A DNA stretch of 64,000 nucleotides from Ferroacidibacillus organovorans (GTDB taxonomy: Bacteria > Bacillota > Bacilli > Alicyclobacillales > SLC66). Below are positions 25,904-34,007 of this stretch, piece by piece. A model generated the notes under the pieces. It did no database searches. It was not told where the DNA came from and saw only the letters and a list, made by a program, of their open reading frames with translations. Numbering within the stretch: position 1 is the stretch's first letter; every line of letters starts with the position of its first letter. The stretch lies in the NCBI RefSeq assembly GCF_001642725.1, contig NZ_LSUQ01000006.1:1-64000 (forward strand). The letters are read 5' to 3'. The position numbers and the translations under genes were made by a program.

Positions 25904-26596
25904 ATGTTACAGGGCATGAAGGAAGATGTCGATCACGTCATGCAACTGGATCCGGCCGCTCGCTCTCGCTTTGAAGTGTACATGACGTATGCGGGGCTTC
26001 ACGCGGTGTGGTTGTATCGTATCGCACACGCGCTTCATGTGCGGGGCGTGACGACGCTGGCGCGCGTTTTGTCGCAAATCGCCCGATTTTTTACGGGCAT
26101 TGAGATCCATCCTGGAGCGGTGATTGGCAAAGGACTTTTTATTGATCACGGGGATGGTGTCGTGATTGGTGAAACGGCAGTGCTTGGCGACTATGTAATC
26201 ATGTATCAAGGCGTAACGCTCGGTGGGACGGGCAAAGAGCGGGGAAAACGTCACCCGACGATTGGCAATCACGTTCTGATTGCGACGGGCGCCAAAATTC
26301 TCGGCTCGATTACAGTCGGTGATTACGCGAAGATTGGCGCGGGGTCTGTTGTGCTAAAACCGGTTCCTCCGAATTCGACGGTCGTTGGCATCCCAGCGCG
26401 CATCGTCGTCATCGACGGTCGTCGCGTCGATGAGATGGATCAGACAAACCTGCCTGATCCGGTGAGTGAGCAGTGTGAGATGCTCGAAGATCGCATCGTG
26501 AAACTGGAACGCCACATCACAGAACTCGAGAGCAGGCTTTGCAAAACGCAGGTGAAAACGTTGGAGGAAGATTCAAATGTCTATTCGGGTGTATAA
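25904..26596 (+). CDS. cysE: Serine O-acetyltransferase
   Basis: A 230-residue left-handed beta-helix acetyltransferase that makes O-acetylserine, the cysteine precursor. Visible are DPAARSRFEVYMTY, FTGIEIHPGAVIGKG, the catalytic-site DHGDGVVIGET and GTGKERGKRHPTIG. The C-terminus adds a charged coiled tail. ATG 25904 follows GGAGGTG; GTG 25901 is the alternative. Longer in-frame starts would lie inside the T-box. The 3' end overlaps cysS by 20 bases. Confidence 0.95.
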   Translation: MLQGMKEDVDHVMQLDPAARSRFEVYMTYAGLHAVWLYRIAHALHVRGVTTLARVLSQIARFFTGIEIHPGAVIGKGLFIDHGDGVVIGETAVLGDYVIMYQGVTLGGTGKERGKRHPTIGNHVLIATGAKILGSITVGDYAKIGAGSVVLKPVPPNSTVVGIPARIVVIDGRRVDEMDQTNLPDPVSEQCEMLEDRIVKLERHITELESRLCKTQVKTLEEDSNVYSGV

Positions 26597-27965
26597 CAGT
26601 CTGACCGGGCAGAAGGAGCCGTTTCAAACGCTTGAACCGGGTATTGTTCGCATGTACTCTTGCGGACCAACGGTTTACAATTACTTTCACATTGGGAACG
26701 CGCGCGCGTTTGTCGTTTTTGATATGGTGCGGAGATACTTACGGTATCGCGGCTATCGCGTGACGTTTGTCCAGAACTTTACAGACGTCGATGACAAGTT
26801 GATCGTGCGCGCGAATGAGTTGGGGACGAGTGTCACGGATGTGGCTGATTCGTATATTGAGGCGTATTTTCAGGACGCAGAGACGCTCGGGATCGAGCGG
26901 GCAGATGTGCACCCACGCGTCACGGAGACGATGCAGGATATCATCGACTTTATTGAATCGTTGGTGCGTGCGGGGTACGCATATGAGGCGGATGGCGATG
27001 TGCTGTTTGAGACTGTGCGCTTTCCGGGGTATGGCAAGCTTTCCAATCAATCTCTTGAAGACCTTCAGGCGGGAAGCCGCGTCGAAGTTTCTGACAAGAA
27101 AAGGAACGTGACCGATTTCACGCTGTGGAAAGCGGTAAAGCCGGGGGAACCGGCCTGGGAGAGTCCGTGGGGACTCGGGCGCCCAGGCTGGCATATCGAA
27201 TGCTCGGCGATGATTCGCAAATACCTCGGCAACCACATTGACATTCACGGTGGCGGTCACGACTTGCTGTTTCCTCATCATGAGAATGAGATCGCGCAGA
27301 GTGAGTCGATCCTTGGTGAACCGCTGGCGGCGTACTTTATGCACAACGGGTACATCAACATTGACAACCAAAAAATGTCGAAGTCACTCGGCAACAGCAT
27401 TTTTGTCCACGAACTCGCCAAACGTTATGATCCGCGCGCGCTTCGTCTGTTTCTTTTATCGGCGCATTATCGCAACCCGATCAATTACTCGGACGAGATC
27501 ATGGGACAAATGACGGCGGCGCTGCGGCGCATCGACAACTTTCGCGAGCATCTCGCGCTAAGACAGCGCATGGAGTACCTGCCTGAAGGTGAGGTGCTGC
27601 ATTTCTCAGCCGAAGAAGAGCGTCTGCAGGCGGCGATGGATGATGATTTTAACACGGCGGACGCGCTCGGCGTTTTGTTTGATTTTGTGCGAGATGGCAA
27701 TCAGTACATTCATTCTTCGGTGATCACGCGAAAAGGGCTTGAGAGTTACCGCGCAAAGCTCGCGACTTGGCTTTCGCTCTTTGGCTTGCGCGAGAGTGAG
27801 GTGACAGCGCGTGACGAAGAGATTGACGGCTTGATCGCAGAGCGTGAACAGGCGCGCAAATCGCGCGATTTTGCGCGTGCGGATCGCGTGCGCGAAGAGC
27901 TCACGGCGCGCGGTATTAAATTGGAAGACACTGCGCAAGGAACGCGTTGGTGGCGAGAGGCATGA
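26577..27965 (+). CDS. cysS: Cysteine--tRNA ligase
   Basis: A 462-residue class I synthetase. Marks are MYSCGPTVYN (zinc cysteine), the HIGH-like HIGNARAF, the zinc histidines in GGHDLLFPHHENE and KMSKSLGNS. ATG 26577 has GGAGGAA at good spacing and lies within cysE, so translation of the pair is coupled. Both are under T-box control by uncharged tRNA-Cys. Confidence 0.97.
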   Translation: MSIRVYNSLTGQKEPFQTLEPGIVRMYSCGPTVYNYFHIGNARAFVVFDMVRRYLRYRGYRVTFVQNFTDVDDKLIVRANELGTSVTDVADSYIEAYFQDAETLGIERADVHPRVTETMQDIIDFIESLVRAGYAYEADGDVLFETVRFPGYGKLSNQSLEDLQAGSRVEVSDKKRNVTDFTLWKAVKPGEPAWESPWGLGRPGWHIECSAMIRKYLGNHIDIHGGGHDLLFPHHENEIAQSESILGEPLAAYFMHNGYINIDNQKMSKSLGNSIFVHELAKRYDPRALRLFLLSAHYRNPINYSDEIMGQMTAALRRIDNFREHLALRQRMEYLPEGEVLHFSAEEERLQAAMDDDFNTADALGVLFDFVRDGNQYIHSSVITRKGLESYRAKLATWLSLFGLRESEVTARDEEIDGLIAEREQARKSRDFARADRVREELTARGIKLEDTAQGTRWWREA

Positions 27966-28348
27966 TGAGCGAACAGGAGGCGTTTGCGGTCGCTCCGCTC
28001 GCGCTCGCCTATTTAGGGGACGCAGTGTGGGAGCTGGCTGTGCGCGAGGCTTTGATTCTAAAGGGTGAGCGCCAACCGAATCAGCTGCATCACCAAGCGC
28101 TCGATTATGTGAAAGCGGTCAATCAGGCTGAGCGGATTCGGCGAATGTCGGAGCGTTTGACTGAGCGTGAAATGTCTGTCTTTAAACGCGGTCGAAACGC
28201 GAAGAGCCACTCGATGCCAAAATCAGCACGGATGGCTGACTATCGGCATAGCACGGGGCTTGAAGCGCTATTGGGATACCTCTATTTAGCGGGAGATCAA
28301 GTGCGGATGAAGGAAATTCTTCACTTGCTTCTCGCAGAGGTGGAGTGA
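27962..28348 (+). CDS. mrnC: Mini-ribonuclease III
   Basis: A 128-residue RNase III catalytic domain without the double-stranded RNA-binding domain; it matures 23S rRNA ends in Bacilli. The metal-binding YLGDAVWEL and the second acidic site EALLGYLYLAGD are intact, with RGRNAKSHSMPK between. ATG 27962 overlaps the cysS stop; ATG 27965 is equally possible. It sits next to rlmB, another 23S rRNA enzyme. Confidence 0.95.
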   Translation: MMSEQEAFAVAPLALAYLGDAVWELAVREALILKGERQPNQLHHQALDYVKAVNQAERIRRMSERLTEREMSVFKRGRNAKSHSMPKSARMADYRHSTGLEALLGYLYLAGDQVRMKEILHLLLAEVE

Positions 28349-28392
28349 GAACGTCAGGAAGTATATATCAAAACAGCTAAGGGTGTGTCAGG

Positions 28393-29379
28393 TTGAGAAA
28401 TCAAGGATCAGGGCGAGCGCAAGGGTTCAAATCCCGCTCCGAACGCGGTGGAAAACAGGAGAGGCAAGAAGGTGGTTTGCGCAGAGGAGGCGATTCGCGC
28501 GGTTCGGAGGATGCGCGCAGAAGGAACGGTCCGCGCGGTTCGGAGGATGCGCGCAGGAGGAGCGGCCCGCGCAGAGGAGTGAGTCGCGGACCCATTCGCG
28601 AGCGCGACGGTGCGGACGTCGAGATGACGCAAGAAACCGAGATGGTCATCGGTCGCCGGGCAGTGCTCGAAGCGATCAAGGGACAGCGCACACTGAACAA
28701 GTTGTTGGTTCAAGAAGGCGCTTCTGGCGGAAGTATCGGCGAAATCCTTGCGCTCTCGCGCGCAAACGGCATCGTCACACAGATGGTCCCGAAAGCAAAG
28801 CTTGACGAACTTGCGCAGAACAAGAGCCATCAAGGCGTCGCCGCTTATTTGAGCGCGAAGGATTACGTCGAGTTGGAAGCGCTCATCGCGCACGCTAGGG
28901 CGCACGGACCTGGGCTTATCGTGCTTCTCGATGGGTTGGAAGACCCGCACAACCTCGGTTCGGTCTTACGTTCTGCGGAAGGAGCAGGCGCACACGGCGT
29001 GATTATCCCGAAACGGCGCGCGGTTCCGCTTACGGGTACAGTGGCAAAGGCATCGGCAGGGGCGCTTGAACATGTGCAGGTTGCCCGTGTTGGAAATGTG
29101 AGCCAGGCGATTGAGACACTCCAAAAAGCGGGGTTCTGGGTATACGGGGCGGATGCAGAAGGGGAACAGACGCATGATCGCGTTGATCTGACAGAAGATG
29201 TTGTTCTCGTCATCGGCAATGAGGGTGCAGGACTTGCGCCGCTCGTAAAAAAACGCTGTGACCATTTGATTCGCATCCCGATGACTGGGAAAATTCAATC
29301 GCTAAATGCCGGAGTCGCGACAGGAATTTTACTGTTTGAAGCGGTGAGGCAGCGGAGAAACGCGAAATCGCCTCAATGA
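28393..29379 (+). CDS. rlmB: 23S rRNA 2'-O-methyltransferase RlmB with a basic N-terminal extension
   Basis: A SPOUT-fold TrmH/RlmB-type methyltransferase. The family part begins at about residue 78 (EMVIGRRAVLEAIKG) and has the three knot motifs: GLEDPHNLGSVLRSAEGAGA, VLVIGNEGAGL and IPMTGKIQSLNAGVA. TTG 28393 gives 328 residues, about 77 more than B. subtilis RlmB. The extra segment is Arg/Gly-rich and contains a 12-residue unit twice. ATG 28624 would give a standard-length protein but lacks a good ribosome-binding site; AAGGGTG precedes the TTG. Continuous coding phase favours the long form. Confidence 0.9.
   Translation: MRNQGSGRAQGFKSRSERGGKQERQEGGLRRGGDSRGSEDARRRNGPRGSEDARRRSGPRRGVSRGPIRERDGADVEMTQETEMVIGRRAVLEAIKGQRTLNKLLVQEGASGGSIGEILALSRANGIVTQMVPKAKLDELAQNKSHQGVAAYLSAKDYVELEALIAHARAHGPGLIVLLDGLEDPHNLGSVLRSAEGAGAHGVIIPKRRAVPLTGTVAKASAGALEHVQVARVGNVSQAIETLQKAGFWVYGADAEGEQTHDRVDLTEDVVLVIGNEGAGLAPLVKKRCDHLIRIPMTGKIQSLNAGVATGILLFEAVRQRRNAKSPQ
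28497..28568 (+). repeat. Tandem 36-base repeat inside rlmB
   Basis: Two adjacent 36-base units (28497-28532 and 28533-28568) that differ at a few bases encode RGSEDARRRNGP and RGSEDARRRSGP. The length is a multiple of three, so the frame is kept. Confidence 0.9.
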
Positions 29380-29426
29380 TTCGCTGCGGTGGTAGAGAAT
29401 AGTAGCGCGATTGTATCGCGTCGCAA

Positions 29427-29462
29427 GGCACCTTCCGCGTGTCAGGGGAGGTGCCTTTTTGT
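29427..29462 (+). terminator. Intrinsic terminator after rlmB
   Basis: AGGCACCTTCC pairs with GGGGAGGTGCCT and is followed by TTTTTG. It ends the cysE-rlmB unit. The rest of the 29380-29647 gap holds the sigH promoter and leader. Confidence 0.88.
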
Positions 29463-29502
29463 GCGATGGAGCCGTCTGATCATGGATCTCTCATTCAATC
29501 GT

Positions 29503-29532
29503 TGACCTTACTAGATTACATAATGTATACTA
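29503..29532 (+). promoter_or_regulatory. Promoter of sigH
   Basis: TTGACC (29503-29508), 18 bases, TATACT (29527-29532), with a leader of about 108 bases. This is a sigma-A type site. Confidence 0.7.
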
Positions 29533-29647
29533 GGCTCACTTCAAAGGATTGCGAAACACGCCCCTGTCTGTTGCTCTCGATAGGTCACGACACGAAACCG
29601 TGATGTTCATCTTTGCGCTTTTTTAGGTTCAGCAGGAGGGATGCCTC

Positions 29648-30292
29648 ATGGCTATGGAAATCCCCGTTACTCTGGAGCGAGATCTCTCCGACATCCCTGA
29701 TGAACTGCTGGTGGAGTGTGTACGAATCGGCGACGATGACGCACTGCTCAGTCTAATTCATCGCTACAAGTCATTTGTGCGTGGGAAGGCAAGATCGTAT
29801 TTCCTCATTGGGGCGGATCGCGAAGATATTGTTCAAGAAGGCATGATTGGGCTCTACAAGGCTATTCGCGACTTTCGCGATGACAAGCTCTCGTCGTTTA
29901 AAGCGTTTGCCGAGTTGTGCGTGACGCGCCAGATCATCACGGCGATCAAGACGGCGACTAGGCAGAAACACGTTCCCCTCAACTCCTATATTTCGTTGGA
30001 CAAGCCTATATACGAGGAAGATTCGGATCGCACACTGATGGACGTCATTGGCGGCGCGCGCGTCACAGATCCGGAAGAGCTGTTCATACACCAAGAAGAG
30101 TTCTCTGCAATCGAAGGTAAGATGGCAGAGCTTTTGAGTGGATTGGAGCGTGATGTTTTGATGCTCTATCTTGATGGACGCTCATACCAAGAGATTGCGG
30201 AAGACTTACAGCGTCATGTTAAAAGTATTGACAATGCGCTTCAACGCGTCAAACGGAAACTGGAGAAATATTTGGAAGACCGTTTTTTGTAA
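29648..30292 (+). CDS. sigH: RNA polymerase sigma factor SigH
   Basis: A 214-residue group of the sigma-70 family that drives early stationary-phase and sporulation genes in Bacilli. Region 2 is seen in DREDIVQEGMIGLYKAIRDF, with core-binding and -10 recognition residues. Region 4 is in LLSGLERDVLMLYLDGRSYQEIAEDL. The spacing and KSIDNALQRVKRKLEKYL tail match SigH. ATG 29648 follows AGGAGGG by 7 bases. It is transcribed on its own and ends at a hairpin. Confidence 0.95.
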   Translation: MAMEIPVTLERDLSDIPDELLVECVRIGDDDALLSLIHRYKSFVRGKARSYFLIGADREDIVQEGMIGLYKAIRDFRDDKLSSFKAFAELCVTRQIITAIKTATRQKHVPLNSYISLDKPIYEEDSDRTLMDVIGGARVTDPEELFIHQEEFSAIEGKMAELLSGLERDVLMLYLDGRSYQEIAEDLQRHVKSIDNALQRVKRKLEKYLEDRFL

Positions 30293-30328
30293 TCTGTCGA
30301 GATTTTTGATAAGATGTCTAAGTGTCAT

Positions 30329-30351
30329 GGGACGGTCGACGTCCCTTTTTT
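30329..30351 (+). terminator. Intrinsic terminator after sigH
   Basis: GGGACG (30329-30334) and CGTCCC (30340-30345) form a short GC stem followed by six T. Confidence 0.85.
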
Positions 30352-30368
30352 GACGTGTGATTTTTTTG

Positions 30369-30397
30369 TTGACTTTCGCTTAACTCAGTGGTAATGT
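30369..30397 (+). promoter_or_regulatory. Promoter of rpmG-secE-nusG
   Basis: TTGACT (30369-30374), 17 bases ending GTGG, TAATGT (30392-30397): a TG-extended -10 with a poor hexamer, matching the site before the PIN-TRAM gene. Confidence 0.6.
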
Positions 30398-30446
30398 ATA
30401 TGGGTATTTTTACGGATTTCTGACCGTGGTTTTGGAGGTGGTTGAT

Positions 30447-30596
30447 GTGAGAGTCATGATTACGATGGCGTGCACGGATTGCAAACAGCGCAATTACACA
30501 AGCATGAAAAACAAGAAAAACAATCCTGACCGTATGGAACTCAAGAAATATTGCAAGTTCTGCAACGGTCACACGGTGCACCGCGAAACGCGCTGA
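30447..30596 (+). CDS. rpmG: Ribosomal protein L33
   Basis: A 49-residue protein starting GTG 30447 ([19 protein letters not shown]...), with GGAGGTG 6 bases upstream. Two CxxC pairs (CTDC and CKFC) form a zinc ribbon, so this is the zinc-binding L33 form. It lies before secE and nusG as in B. subtilis. An ATG two bases earlier is followed at once by TGA and cannot be the start. Confidence 0.95.
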   Translation: MRVMITMACTDCKQRNYTSMKNKKNNPDRMELKKYCKFCNGHTVHRETR

Positions 30597-30636
30597 TCAT
30601 CGATTGCTTTCAGAGAAGGATGGAGGCGAAGCGTTC

Positions 30637-30858
30637 GTGAGTTCAACGCCGTCTGAAGAGGGTCGACCCTTGCCGCAACCCTTCTCCTATTTTCGGGGGG
30701 TCTATGCGGAACTAAAGAAGGTGCGCTGGCCTAACCGCAAGGAAATGGTTCGTTATACGACGACAGTGGTTGTCGTATGTGTCATTCTTTTTGTCTTAAC
30801 GTACGCATTCGATCTTCTGGTCACAAAGCTCTTTCAGTTGATCGGGATCGGTTCTTAG
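30637..30858 (+). CDS. secE: Preprotein translocase subunit SecE
   Basis: A 73-residue single-span translocon subunit. The amphipathic YFRGVYAELKKVRWPNRKEM is the family signature, followed by a membrane helix VVVVCVILFVLTYAFDLLV. GTG 30637 is chosen because GGAGG is about 10 bases upstream; an in-frame TTG at 30604 has no ribosome-binding site. Its partner SecY is encoded in the spc cluster at 57 kb. Confidence 0.94.
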   Translation: MSSTPSEEGRPLPQPFSYFRGVYAELKKVRWPNRKEMVRYTTTVVVVCVILFVLTYAFDLLVTKLFQLIGIGS

Positions 30859-30869
30859 TCATCTACGCA

Positions 30870-30897
30870 GGGGAGGTGCGGGCGTCCGCCCTCGGTA
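30870..30897 (+). promoter_or_regulatory. Hairpin-bridged ribosome-binding site of nusG
   Basis: The strong site GGGGAGGTG (30870-30878) is 20 bases from ATG 30898, too far for normal use. Between them GGGC (30880-30883) and GCCC (30888-30891) form a tetraloop hairpin. Folding it out leaves about 7 bases of spacing. Confidence 0.5.
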
Positions 30898-31443
30898 ATG
30901 GACAATCAAACAGAAGTCAGTTGGTACGTGGTGCACACGTATTCCGGCTATGAAAACAAAGTAAAAGCAAACCTTGAGCGCCGCGTTGAGTCGATGGACA
31001 TGTCGGACAAGATTTTTCGCGTTCTCGTGCCGGTTAACGAGGAGATCGAGGTCAAGAACGGCAAGCGAAAGACAGTCCAGCACAAGGTCTATCCCGGTTA
31101 TGTTCTCGTCGAGATGATCATGACGGACGATTCGTGGTATGTGGTGCGCAATACGCCGGGGGTGACGGGGTTCGTTGGCGCCAATACGTCAGGAGCCAAA
31201 CCGATTCCTCTTTTGTCCAACGAGGTGCGTTCGATCATGCGCCAAATGGGCGTAGATGATGTGAAGACGCGTTTTGATTTCGAGCAAAAAGAGGCTGTGC
31301 GAATTGTCGCGGGACCGTTTGCAAACTTCGTCGGCACGATCGATCAGATCGATATGACGCTCGAAAAAGTACAGGTGGTCGTCACGATGTTCGGTCGTGA
31401 TACGCCAGTAGAACTTGATTTTGATCAGATCGAAAAACTATAA
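30898..31443 (+). CDS. nusG: Transcription termination/antitermination factor NusG
   Basis: A 181-residue NusG. The NGN domain begins WYVVHTYSGYENKVKANLERRVES and binds the polymerase clamp. The KOW domain is seen at GPFANFVGTIDQID. ATG 30898 is fixed by alignment with B. subtilis NusG; no closer in-frame start exists. It follows secE by 39 bases. Confidence 0.97.
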   Translation: MDNQTEVSWYVVHTYSGYENKVKANLERRVESMDMSDKIFRVLVPVNEEIEVKNGKRKTVQHKVYPGYVLVEMIMTDDSWYVVRNTPGVTGFVGANTSGAKPIPLLSNEVRSIMRQMGVDDVKTRFDFEQKEAVRIVAGPFANFVGTIDQIDMTLEKVQVVVTMFGRDTPVELDFDQIEKL

Positions 31444-31475
31444 TCATTTGGTTGTGATGTGTGCTATACGTACCT

Positions 31476-31514
31476 GTGGGAGGTCGCGTGGTGCAAAGCG
31501 TCCGTCATGACCAC
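31476..31514 (+). promoter_or_regulatory. Possible L1-binding hairpin before rplK
   Basis: GTGG (31476-31479) pairs with CCAC (31511-31514), enclosing GA and a second stem GGTCGC/GCGTCC with GTCATGA opposite. The same GTGGGAGG...ACCAC layout recurs before rplA. L1 of other bacteria represses its operon by binding such an mRNA mimic of 23S rRNA; here that is inferred. Confidence 0.55.
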
Positions 31515-31543
31515 ATTCTGAGCGAAAAGAGGAGGTGTGCGCA

Positions 31544-31969
31544 GTGGCAAAACGCGTTATGAAGATCGTGAAGCTCCAAGTTATCGGGGGCAAAGCCACG
31601 CCAGCGCCACCGATTGGTCCAGCTCTTGGCCAAGCCGGTGTCAACATTATGATGTTTTGTAAAGAGTTTAATGCACGCACGGCAGATCAGGCGGGAACTG
31701 TGATTCCTGTTGTCATCACGGTGTACGAGGATCGCTCGTTTACGTTTGAGCTGAAGACGCCGCCTGCGGCAGTCTTGATCAAGAAAGCGATTGGAATCGA
31801 GTCTGGTTCCGGCGAGCCGAACAAGAAGAAGGTCGGCACGATCAGCCGTACGAAAGTCCGCGAGATTGCGGAGTTGAAGATGGTCGATCTGAATGCCGCT
31901 TCGATCGAAGCTGCAATGCGGATGGTTGAAGGTACAGCGCGTTCGATGGGCGTGACAGTCGGGGAGTAA
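31544..31969 (+). CDS. rplK: Ribosomal protein L11
   Basis: A 141-residue L11, the standard length. The N-terminal [16 protein letters not shown] contains the proline-rich thiostrepton-binding region, and the C-terminal domain binds the 23S GTPase-associated region ([18 protein letters not shown]). GTG 31544 follows AGAGGAGGTG by 7 bases. Confidence 0.97.
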   Translation: MAKRVMKIVKLQVIGGKATPAPPIGPALGQAGVNIMMFCKEFNARTADQAGTVIPVVITVYEDRSFTFELKTPPAAVLIKKAIGIESGSGEPNKKKVGTISRTKVREIAELKMVDLNAASIEAAMRMVEGTARSMGVTVGE

Positions 31970-31986
31970 GGATATCCCTGATGAGC

Positions 31987-32015
31987 GTGGGAGGTATTCG
32001 CATACCGCTTACCAC
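31987..32015 (+). promoter_or_regulatory. Possible L1-binding hairpin before rplA
   Basis: GTGG (31987-31990) pairs with CCAC (32012-32015); inside are GA, a GGTAT/ATACC stem with TCGC loop and CGCTTA opposite. It is the more compact of the two related elements and sits 21 bases before the rplA start. Confidence 0.6.
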
Positions 32016-32035
32016 ATGTGAAGGAGAGTGATCAA

Positions 32036-32740
32036 ATGGCGGGGAAAAAGTACCAGGACGTCGTGAAGTTGATCGACCCAGAAAAGGCGTACGATCCGCT
32101 TGAAGCGATGGAACTCGTGAAAAAGACCTCTGTCGTCAAGTTCGACGCGACAGTTGAAGTTGCATTCCGTATGGGTCTTGACCAACGGAAAAATGATCAG
32201 CAAATCCGTGGCGCGGTTGTCTTGCCGCACGGCACAGGGCGCTCCGTTCGCCTTGTCGTTTTTGCGAAGGGTGACAAAGCGCGAGAGGCTGAGGCGGCTG
32301 GAGCTGACGTCGTGGGCGATGACGATCTCATCGCGCGCATTGCAGGTGGATGGCTTGAGTTTGATGCGGCGATCGCAACGCCAGACATGATGGCGTCGGT
32401 GGGTCGCTTAGGGCGTGTCCTTGGACCGCGTGGCTTAATGCCAAACCCCAAAACAGGCACGGTTACGTTTGATGTTAAACGTGCGGTTGAAGAGGTAAAA
32501 GCCGGTAAAGTGGAATACCGTCTCGATAAGGGCGGCAACGTTCACGCGGTGCTCGGCAAAGTTAGTTTCTCGACAGAACAATTGCTGGGGAATTTCCGCG
32601 TGATTGTCGATGCGATTCAGAAAGCCAAACCGGCTGCGGCGAAAGGTCAATACTTCCGCCATGTCAGTGTGAGCAGCACGATGGCGCCTGGTATTCAGCT
32701 GAACTTGCAACGGTTGTCTGCCTCTTCTGCGGCTGAGTGA
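32036..32740 (+). CDS. rplA: Ribosomal protein L1
   Basis: A 234-residue L1 with the two-domain fold and signature [24 protein letters not shown]. It forms the mobile stalk at the ribosomal E site and commonly represses its own mRNA. ATG 32036 ([11 protein letters not shown]) follows GAAGGAGAG. The two leader hairpins upstream make autoregulation plausible. Confidence 0.97.
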   Translation: MAGKKYQDVVKLIDPEKAYDPLEAMELVKKTSVVKFDATVEVAFRMGLDQRKNDQQIRGAVVLPHGTGRSVRLVVFAKGDKAREAEAAGADVVGDDDLIARIAGGWLEFDAAIATPDMMASVGRLGRVLGPRGLMPNPKTGTVTFDVKRAVEEVKAGKVEYRLDKGGNVHAVLGKVSFSTEQLLGNFRVIVDAIQKAKPAAAKGQYFRHVSVSSTMAPGIQLNLQRLSASSAAE

Positions 32741-32768
32741 GTTGTAGGTGAATCGTTGGTCGCGTGGA

Positions 32769-32798
32769 TTGCTAAATGCAATCGCGCTCTGCTATACT
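32769..32798 (+). promoter_or_regulatory. Promoter of rplJ-rplL
   Basis: TTGCTA (32769-32774), 18 bases ending CTGC, TATACT (32793-32798), with a TG extension. Start expected near 32805, at the 5' edge of the L10 leader. Confidence 0.75.
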
Positions 32799-32805
32799 GA
32801 TACAG

Positions 32806-32920
32806 TATGTCGCGCTGTAGACAGCGGGTGCCGCGAGGCTTAATGTTACCCGCCGAGGTCGTCGACACTCTAACACTTCATAGGAATGTGTATGACTCCT
32901 TGATAGGGTTTGGGTTCGAG
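32806..32920 (+). promoter_or_regulatory. Ribosomal protein L10 leader
   Basis: The segment TGTAGACAGCGGGTGCCGCG...GAGGCTTAATGTTACCCGCCGAGG has the conserved elements of the Firmicutes L10 leader. GCGGGT (32823-32828) pairs with ACCCGC around the GGCTTAAT kink-turn-like loop. Binding of the L10(L12)4 complex is expected to favour the terminator that follows, giving feedback control. Confidence 0.85.
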
Positions 32921-32957
32921 AAGAGACCTCCGTCGCAATGCGGAGGTCTCTTGGTTT
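32921..32957 (+). terminator. Attenuator of the L10 leader
   Basis: AAGAGACCTCCG (32921-32932) and CGGAGGTCTCTT (32941-32952) form a perfect 12-base stem followed by TTGGTTT. The imperfect T-tract fits partial, regulated termination. Confidence 0.8.
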
Positions 32958-32989
32958 ACAGCAACCAATGTAGAGTGGAGGTGTCAAAA

Positions 32990-33484
32990 ATGAGTGTGCA
33001 TGAAGAAAAAGCGCAGGTTGTCACTGAAGTCGTCGAGAAATTTCAAGCGGCCAAAAGTGTGATCGTCACCGATTATCGTGGCTTGACTGTCGCTGAGGTG
33101 ACAGAGCTTCGCAAGAATTTACGTGAAGCTGGAATTGATTTTCGGGTGCTTAAAAACACCTTGACACGTCGCGCAACGGCGATTGCACAGGTGCAAGGTT
33201 TGGATCCTTTCTTGAAGGGACCGACTGCCGTAGCGTTTGGTGAAGATGTTATCAGCCCTGCCAAAATTCTCAATGACTTTGCCGGAAAACACAAGGCGCT
33301 TGAGATCAAAGGCGGATTGGTAGAAGGGCGCGTCATTGATGTTGATGGCGTGAAAGAGCTTGCGACGCTACCGTCGCGCGAAGGATTGCTCTCGATGCTG
33401 CTTAGTGTGCTACAAGCGCCGATGCGCAACTTTGCCTATGCGACAAAGCAAGTGGCCGATCAAAAGGAAGCTGCTGGCGCTTAA
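32990..33484 (+). CDS. rplJ: Ribosomal protein L10
   Basis: A 164-residue L10. The N-terminal 23S-binding domain includes [31 protein letters not shown]. The C-terminal helix anchors L7/L12 dimers. ATG 32990 is set by GGAGGTG; an in-frame ATG at 32807 would run through the structured leader and is rejected. Confidence 0.97.
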   Translation: MSVHEEKAQVVTEVVEKFQAAKSVIVTDYRGLTVAEVTELRKNLREAGIDFRVLKNTLTRRATAIAQVQGLDPFLKGPTAVAFGEDVISPAKILNDFAGKHKALEIKGGLVEGRVIDVDGVKELATLPSREGLLSMLLSVLQAPMRNFAYATKQVADQKEAAGA

Positions 33485-33562
33485 ACACATGATTTCGAGA
33501 GGTGATGCGCTATTGATGCGTGTTGCCGCAAATTTATAGAATGATTCCAAGGAGGAATTGAG

Positions 33563-33931
33563 ATGTCGAGTGAACAAATTCTCGAAGCGATCAAAACGAT
33601 GACGGTTCTCGAATTAAATGATTTGGTGAAAGCGATTGAAACAGAGTTTGGCGTGACGGCTGCAGCGCCTATGGCAATGGGCGGTGGCGGCGGCGCCGCG
33701 GTTGAGGCGGAAGTGGAGCAAACAGAGTTTGACGTCATTTTGACGGGCGCTGGCGCATCCAAAATCAACGTCATTAAAGCGGTTCGCGAAGTGACAGGCC
33801 TTGGTCTGAAAGAAGCAAAAGATCTTGTAGACAACCTGCCGAAACCTCTTAAAGAGAAAGTAAGCAAGGAAGATGCAGAAGGCTTCAAAGCGAAGATTGA
33901 CGAAGCTGGCGGAACGGTCGAAATCAAGTAA
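33563..33931 (+). CDS. rplL: Ribosomal protein L7/L12
   Basis: A 122-residue stalk protein that recruits translation GTPases. The N-terminal dimerisation domain ends near residue 32; a Gly/Ala/Met hinge ([18 protein letters not shown]) follows; the C-terminal domain has [41 protein letters not shown] 33563 follows AAGGAGG. The glycine run in the hinge is longer than in many relatives. Confidence 0.97.
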   Translation: MSSEQILEAIKTMTVLELNDLVKAIETEFGVTAAAPMAMGGGGGAAVEAEVEQTEFDVILTGAGASKINVIKAVREVTGLGLKEAKDLVDNLPKPLKEKVSKEDAEGFKAKIDEAGGTVEIK

Positions 33932-33956
33932 GTTAATTGAAGAATGGATGATGATA

Positions 33957-33989
33957 AAAAGGAGTTGCTGCATTGCGGCGCTCCTTTTG
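33957..33989 (+). terminator. Terminator-like hairpin after rplL
   Basis: AAAAGGAG (33957-33964) pairs with CTCCTTTT (33981-33988) with an inner imperfect stem. It probably ends much of the rplJL transcription ahead of the methyltransferase gene. Confidence 0.7.
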
Positions 33990-34007
33990 TCTGTCAGGTG
34001 AACGATC

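Noticed and set aside
32807-32989. Longer rplJ starting at 32807
   Set aside because: It would translate the L10 leader and attenuator; L10 homology starts at 32990.
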